Below, one piece after another: positions 6,638 to 8,950 of a stretch of DNA of 8,950 nucleotides. The DNA is from Chloroflexi bacterium RBG_19FT_COMBO_55_16 (GTDB taxonomy: Bacteria; Chloroflexota; Anaerolineae; Anaerolineales; UBA4823): assembly GCA_001795335.1 (NCBI GenBank), contig MGOK01000061.1, forward strand, positions 327-9,276, written 5' to 3'. The first letter of the stretch is position 1. The number at the start of each line of letters is the position of its first letter. The position numbers and the translations under genes were made by a program. The notes below the pieces were generated by a model that saw only the letters and a program-made list of their open reading frames with translations, searched no databases and was not told the DNA's origin.

Positions 6638-7075
6638 ATGAAATGGGTTACTCGTTCTCATGTCCACGTCGACCGTGTAGCTTGCCCGTGGTTGATCACG
6701 CGCTTCATCGACAATGCAGCCGAAATCTTATTCGTCCCCAAGAGTGAAATCGAAAGGGTGGCTGAGGCAACCGGCGCCATCCCCTTCGACGCGCCCGGGG
6801 TTGAGCTGGGCCATCACGATGGCCGCTGCTCGTTCGAATCTATCATTTTGAAGTACGAACTCAAGGACCCGGCATTGCTGCGCCTGGCGAAGATTGTGCA
6901 CGCCGCCGATGTCGCTGCAGATATTGACTCTGACCCCCTTGCCCGTGGCCTGGAAGCGATTGCCGTGGGGTATAGCCTGCGCTTTCCAAACGACGAAGAG
7001 AACCTTACTCGCCAGTTCGAGGTTTATGACGCACTCTATGCCTGGTGCAGGTTGCAGGTGGCGAAAGGTGGTTAG
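6638..7075 (+). CDS. Stand-alone ChrB C-terminal-domain protein
   Basis: A 145-residue protein matching the ChrB C-terminal domain (the 'chromate resistance exported protein' family). Visible conserved pieces are WVTRSHVHVDRVACPWLITRFID with Arg13, Cys16, Pro17 and Trp18, then GHHDGRCSFE (58-67) with His59, His60 and Cys64, and KIVHAADVAAD (85-95) with His88. The repeated His/Cys/Asp residues could bind a metal, which is an inference. Full-length ChrB sensors (about 300 aa) carry an N-terminal domain that is absent here, and no chrA chromate pump is present; the upstream neighbour is an MFS permease instead. Despite the family name no signal peptide is visible. The ATG at 6638 has a strong GGAGGT at 6627-6632. 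It is the last gene before the terminator at 7100-7139. A role in chromate response should not be assumed. Confidence 0.85.
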   Translation: MKWVTRSHVHVDRVACPWLITRFIDNAAEILFVPKSEIERVAEATGAIPFDAPGVELGHHDGRCSFESIILKYELKDPALLRLAKIVHAADVAADIDSDPLARGLEAIAVGYSLRFPNDEENLTRQFEVYDALYAWCRLQVAKGG

Positions 7076-7080
7076 GTTAT

Positions 7081-7096
7081 TGTTTCACGTGAAACA
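7081..7096. promoter_or_regulatory. parS: parS site, ParB/Spo0J-binding centromere sequence (perfect consensus)
   Basis: TGTTTCACGTGAAACA is an exact copy of the 16-bp chromosomal parS consensus recognised by ParB/Spo0J across most bacterial phyla. Here the perfect palindrome extends to 20 bp (7079-7098). It lies 5 bp after the stop of the ChrB-like gene, in a convergent intergenic gap. ParB loads at such sites as a CTP-dependent clamp and spreads along neighbouring DNA, and parS sites usually cluster near the replication origin. parA and parB themselves are not in this window. Confidence 0.9.
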
Positions 7097-7099
7097 ATG

Positions 7100-7139
7100 A
7101 AAGGATAGGGCGGAGGTTGACTGCCACCCTATCCTTTTT
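7100..7139 (+). terminator. Rho-independent terminator between convergent operons
   Basis: A perfect 11-bp stem, AAAGGATAGGG (7100-7110) with CCCTATCCTTT (7127-7137), spans a 16-nt loop and continues into T's to 7139. The T-tract serves the + strand operon ending at the ChrB-like gene. On the minus strand the hairpin is followed by only three T's, so it may act weakly on the DUF4177-like transcript as well. It is flanked by the two parS palindromes. Confidence 0.88.
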
Positions 7140-7147
7140 ACCACGCA

Positions 7148-7163
7148 CGTTTCACGTGAAACG
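7148..7163. promoter_or_regulatory. parS: Second parS-like site, outermost base pair changed
   Basis: CGTTTCACGTGAAACG matches parS at the 14 central positions and differs only in the outer T/A pair, which is C/G here. It is part of an 18-bp perfect palindrome (7147-7164). Its centre is 67 bp from the centre of the perfect site. Sites with changes at the outer position often still bind ParB, so it is probably a functional, perhaps weaker, second site. Confidence 0.75.
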
Positions 7164-7182
7164 TCGCTACTTCCAGCAGATG

Positions 7183-7398
7183 CTAATATCCAGGCATGCT
7201 GCGTTGACGGCGGGTTGTGGAGCTGAGCGGTCGTTTGGCCAGGATCAGCACCTTGCCTGACTCGACGGCCATACTGATCACCTGCCAACCTTCTACGCCC
7301 CACTCGTTGAGGGTGGCCTCGATATCCTCGTCTTTCGCCTCTCGCCAGACCGAGCCAAACCGTTGGCAACGGTATTCCCAGGCATCTTGTGTGGCCAT
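7183..7398 (-). CDS. DUF4177-like small protein
   Basis: A 71-residue protein with the pattern of DUF4177-type small proteins: WEYRCQRF near the N-terminus, then LNEWGVEGWQVISM (30-43), a second strand GKVLILAKRPL (48-58), and a basic tail. The beta-alpha-beta-beta arrangement with the E/W-G-W signature is characteristic; the function of the family is unknown. AGGAG about 8 nt upstream of the ATG (7396-7398) overlaps the stop region of the slipin gene, and only 4 nt separate the two genes, so they are translationally close and probably coupled. It is the last gene of the gntR-slipin operon and ends 19 bp from the second parS palindrome. Confidence 0.75.
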   Translation of the reverse strand: MATQDAWEYRCQRFGSVWREAKDEDIEATLNEWGVEGWQVISMAVESGKVLILAKRPLSSTTRRQRSMPGY

Positions 7399-7402
7399 GA
7401 TC

Positions 7403-8350
7403 CTACTCCTGGTCGGCGGCCTTTTTGGCGGTTTCGGCGAGCGCGACCATTCCGCTTAACCCGCCCAGGTTCATCGTGTCCACCGCGCTGCTGGGGACAA
7501 TCACCAGGGCGCCGCGCTCTTTTAAGCCCTCGAAGAGCATATTCATCGCTCGCAGGTGCAGGGCGGTAGGGTTGTTGAGATAAGGCTGGGACGCCTCGGC
7601 AAAGGAGGCTGCGATCTGCTTTTCGGATTCGCCCAGGATCACACGCGCCTGGCGTTCTCGTTCAGCCTGTGCCTGGCGGCTCATGGCTTCCTCAAGATCC
7701 TGTGGGATGACGATATCGCGGATCTCCACGGATTGCACGGTCACGCCCCACGGGTTGGTGCGTTCGTCGATGATCTTCTGCAGTTCGGCGTCCATTTTTG
7801 CCCGCCCGACCAGGATGTCGGCCAGGCTCATCTGGCCGATCACCTCGCGCAGGGCGGTCTGGGCCGCCCAGGAGATGGCGCTGCGGTAATTTTCCACTTC
7901 CAGGGCGGCCTTCTCGGCGTCCCACACCATCCAGAACAGCACCGCATCTACGTCGACCGGCACTGTATCCTTAGTAAGAGTCTTCTCGGCGCTGAAAGGG
8001 GTGACCATCACGCGATGATCGATCCATTTGGCGACCGCCTCGACGATGGGGACGATCCAGAACAAGCCTGGCCCGGTCAGGCCGCGGAATTTCCCTAAGC
8101 GCAGCACAACCGCCTTCTCCCATTGGGAGGCGATCTTCAAACTAAGCAGGATGTACAGTCCAACGAAGAGCAGCACGCCAAAGATTGTGCCGATCAACCA
8201 GTCGGCGACCCCTTGGTTGTCCATCAGGACGGTGCTCAGGATCGCCACCCCGAAGATAAAGATGGTGATGGTCAGCGCCACAGGATTGATGCGTGTGTTG
8301 TCTTCTTTGGGCTCGATCGAACGTCCTTGGGTGTCGGTTTTTTTAGCCAT
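7403..8350 (-). CDS. Slipin / stomatin-like SPFH-domain membrane protein
   Basis: A 315-residue membrane scaffold of the SPFH (stomatin/prohibitin/flotillin/HflK/C) superfamily, thought to organise membrane microdomains or control partner proteases. After a polar N-terminus there are two hydrophobic segments (about 24-43 and 51-71). The SPFH domain follows from ~74, with QWEKAVVLRLGKFRGLTGPGLFWIVP in pieces, DTVPVDVDAVLFWMVWD, and AQTALREVIGQMSLADIL, then an Ala/Glu/Arg-rich coiled coil (AMSRQAQAERERQARVILGESEKQ). The ALVIVPSSAVDTMNL tail is slipin-like. ATG 8348-8350 is chosen because AGAGGA lies 5 nt upstream; in-frame starts further upstream run into the preceding gene. Bacterial slipins are often next to an NfeD-type partner, which is missing here; the partners are a GntR regulator 49 nt upstream and a DUF4177-like gene 4 nt downstream. 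Confidence 0.9.
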   Translation of the reverse strand: MAKKTDTQGRSIEPKEDNTRINPVALTITIFIFGVAILSTVLMDNQGVADWLIGTIFGVLLFVGLYILLSLKIASQWEKAVVLRLGKFRGLTGPGLFWIVPIVEAVAKWIDHRVMVTPFSAEKTLTKDTVPVDVDAVLFWMVWDAEKAALEVENYRSAISWAAQTALREVIGQMSLADILVGRAKMDAELQKIIDERTNPWGVTVQSVEIRDIVIPQDLEEAMSRQAQAERERQARVILGESEKQIAASFAEASQPYLNNPTALHLRAMNMLFEGLKERGALVIVPSSAVDTMNLGGLSGMVALAETAKKAADQE

Positions 8351-8384
8351 ATTCATCCTCTTTGTCTTAATATCTTTGTCTTTT

Positions 8385-8400
8385 ACGGGCAAGCGCCCGT
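8385..8400 (-). other. Small hairpin between gntR and slipin genes
   Basis: A 6-bp G/C-rich stem (ACGGGC and GCCCGT) with a 4-nt loop begins at the last base of the gntR stop codon. On the minus strand it is followed by AAAAGACAAAG and not by T's, so it is not a terminator. It could stabilise or separate the gntR and slipin parts of one mRNA; this is an inference. Confidence 0.4.
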
Positions 8401-8822
8401 TAGTCATAATCCTTCGCTTCGTCATCTGGGGAAGAGCCCTGGGTCTTCCATTTCTCCAGGGAGGCCTCAAACAAGCTTGCTACCTCCTGTGTGGAGAACC
8501 CCAGGTGAGCTGCTTCCTCCAAGTACCGCTGTGTCAGCTCTTCCAATGCCTGCCGGCGCAGCAGTGTAGAATCTTCAGCCGAGTTCACTGCCAGGATGTA
8601 GGTGCCACGACCGTGCTGCGTTGAGATGATGCCCGCTTCGTCTAACATTCGATAGGCGCGAGCGATGGTATTAAAGTTGACCCGCAGGTCGGTCGCCATC
8701 TGCCGCACAGTCGGCAGCTGGTCGCCAGGTTGCAAGGCACCCCCAGCGATCTGGTGTTTGATCTGGTCCATGATCTGCACATAGATCGGGATTCCCGAGC
8801 GAAAGTCGAGGCTGATCTCCAT
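8400..8822 (-). CDS. GntR-family transcriptional regulator, YtrA type
   Basis: A 140-residue repressor-type regulator. Residues ~10-76 are a GntR winged helix: GIPIYVQIMDQIKHQI (10-25), PGDQLPTVRQMATDLRVN (32-49), the recognition helix FNTIARAYRMLDEAG (50-64), and the wing HGRGTYI (70-76). Only about 60 residues follow, helical and acidic at the end. This is the short C-terminal dimerisation region of the YtrA subfamily, too small for a ligand-binding FadR/HutC domain. YtrA regulators typically repress their own operon, often with ABC transporters; here the co-transcribed genes are a slipin and a DUF4177-like protein. The ATG at 8820-8822 has only a modest GGCGGT upstream. The promoter region carries two repeat structures (8838-8885, 8901-8929), either of which may be its operator. 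Confidence 0.9.
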   Translation of the reverse strand: MEISLDFRSGIPIYVQIMDQIKHQIAGGALQPGDQLPTVRQMATDLRVNFNTIARAYRMLDEAGIISTQHGRGTYILAVNSAEDSTLLRRQALEELTQRYLEEAAHLGFSTQEVASLFEASLEKWKTQGSSPDDEAKDYD

Positions 8823-8837
8823 CCTACCGCCGCTCTA

Positions 8838-8885
8838 ATTGTCTGATTGTAGCATTGTATAATTGTATCATTGTATGATTGTATA
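8838..8885. repeat. Six 8-bp tandem repeats (ATTGTNNN) in the gntR promoter and leader
   Basis: The units are ATTGTCTG, ATTGTAGC, ATTGTATA, ATTGTATC, ATTGTATG and ATTGTATA, directly abutting with no gaps. Every unit starts ATTGT and all but the first continue with A. On the minus strand, the direction of gntR, each of those five reads TACAAT, a good -10 hexamer. The unit at 8878-8885 supplies the predicted -10; units 8838-8869 lie downstream of the predicted start, in the 5' leader. Confidence 0.85.
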
Positions 8886-8906
8886 TGAATTTTGGGATAT
8901 TGTCAA
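8878..8906 (-). promoter_or_regulatory. gntR-slipin operon promoter (TTGACA-N17-TACAAT)
   Basis: On the minus strand, TTGACA (complement of 8901-8906), a 17-nt spacer and TACAAT (complement of 8878-8883) make a near-consensus sigma-70 promoter. The predicted start is near 8871, inside the 8-bp repeat array, about 49 nt before the gntR ATG. Confidence 0.8.
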
Positions 8907-8929
8907 GAGGTTTGAAATGCCTCTTGACA
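8901..8929. promoter_or_regulatory. Perfect inverted repeat holding two divergent -35 boxes (putative operator)
   Basis: TGTCAAGAGG (8901-8910) and CCTCTTGACA (8920-8929) form a perfect 10-bp inverted repeat with a 9-nt centre. Each arm contains TTGACA pointing outwards, one on each strand. The element lies between the two predicted promoters and so is probably not transcribed, which argues for a DNA-level operator and not an RNA hairpin. Confidence 0.75.
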
Positions 8930-8950
8930 TTTTACGCCCCTTGTTTATAA
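8924..8950 (+). promoter_or_regulatory. Rightward promoter running off the window, partly visible
   Basis: TTGACA at 8924-8929 is followed by 16 nt and TATAA at 8946-8950, with the last base of the hexamer beyond the edge. This predicts a gene read to the right, divergent from gntR, starting just outside the window. Confidence 0.55.

Noticed and set aside
7079..7164. The two palindromes as a Noc site or as an ordinary repressor operator
   Set aside because: The core TTTCACGTGAAA matches parS and not the Noc-type core with CCCGGG. The sites lie between gene ends, not at a promoter, so a repressor role is unlikely.
7085..7369. A 94-codon minus-strand frame overlapping the DUF4177-like gene and both parS sites
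   Set aside because: It overlaps, in another frame, a protein with a clear family signature, and runs through the terminator and both palindromes.
7556..8098. A 180-codon open frame on the + strand opposite the slipin gene
   Set aside because: It is antisense to the well-supported SPFH domain, is rich in His/Asp/Gly runs typical of shadow frames, and has no convincing start signal.

Overview
The window looks like a moderately GC-rich bacterial chromosome. The general flavour of the proteins suggests Chloroflexota, possibly Anaerolineae: a Pro/Ser/Thr-linked lipoprotein, a dGK/dAK-type deoxynucleoside kinase, an SSB with a very short acidic tail, an M3B oligopeptidase, and recurrent TGGTAT-type extended -10 boxes. 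That assignment is an inference from recognition; no search was possible. No phage, insertion sequence, CRISPR array, tRNA or rRNA was seen.

Layout, left to right. The window opens with the last 55 codons of a ychF/OLA1-type GTPase (+), followed by a small predicted lipoprotein with a LamG/DUF1080-like beta-sandwich (+). A zinc oligoendopeptidase F (pepF, +) forms its own unit, with an extended -10 promoter and a strong terminator. Ssb (-) then converges on pepF. Its promoter lies back to back with the promoter of a + strand cluster: deoxynucleoside kinase, nucleotidyltransferase-fold protein, MFS transporter and a stand-alone ChrB C-terminal-domain protein. The spacings are 12, about 7 and 37 nt, and one terminator lies at the end. 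These four genes are probably one operon, and its kinase mRNA is probably leaderless. The right third is a convergent minus-strand operon of a YtrA-type GntR repressor, a slipin (SPFH membrane protein) and a DUF4177-like small protein.

Three non-coding signals stand out. First, the convergent gap between the chrB-like gene and the DUF4177-like gene holds a perfect copy of the chromosomal ParB-binding site parS, TGTTTCACGTGAAACA. A second palindrome differs from it only in the outermost base pair, and the terminator hairpin sits between the two. This suggests the segment lies in the origin-proximal, ParB-loaded part of the chromosome. Second, the gntR promoter contains six uninterrupted 8-bp tandem units (ATTGTNNN), the outermost of which supplies the -10 box. 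Third, just upstream of it, a perfect 10-bp inverted repeat carries a TTGACA -35 box in each arm, one per strand. This implies a coordinately controlled divergent gene just past the right edge.

A gene-model problem also deserves attention. The MFS transporter's first membrane helix is encoded upstream of its first conventional start codon, and no ATG, GTG or TTG occurs in that extension.
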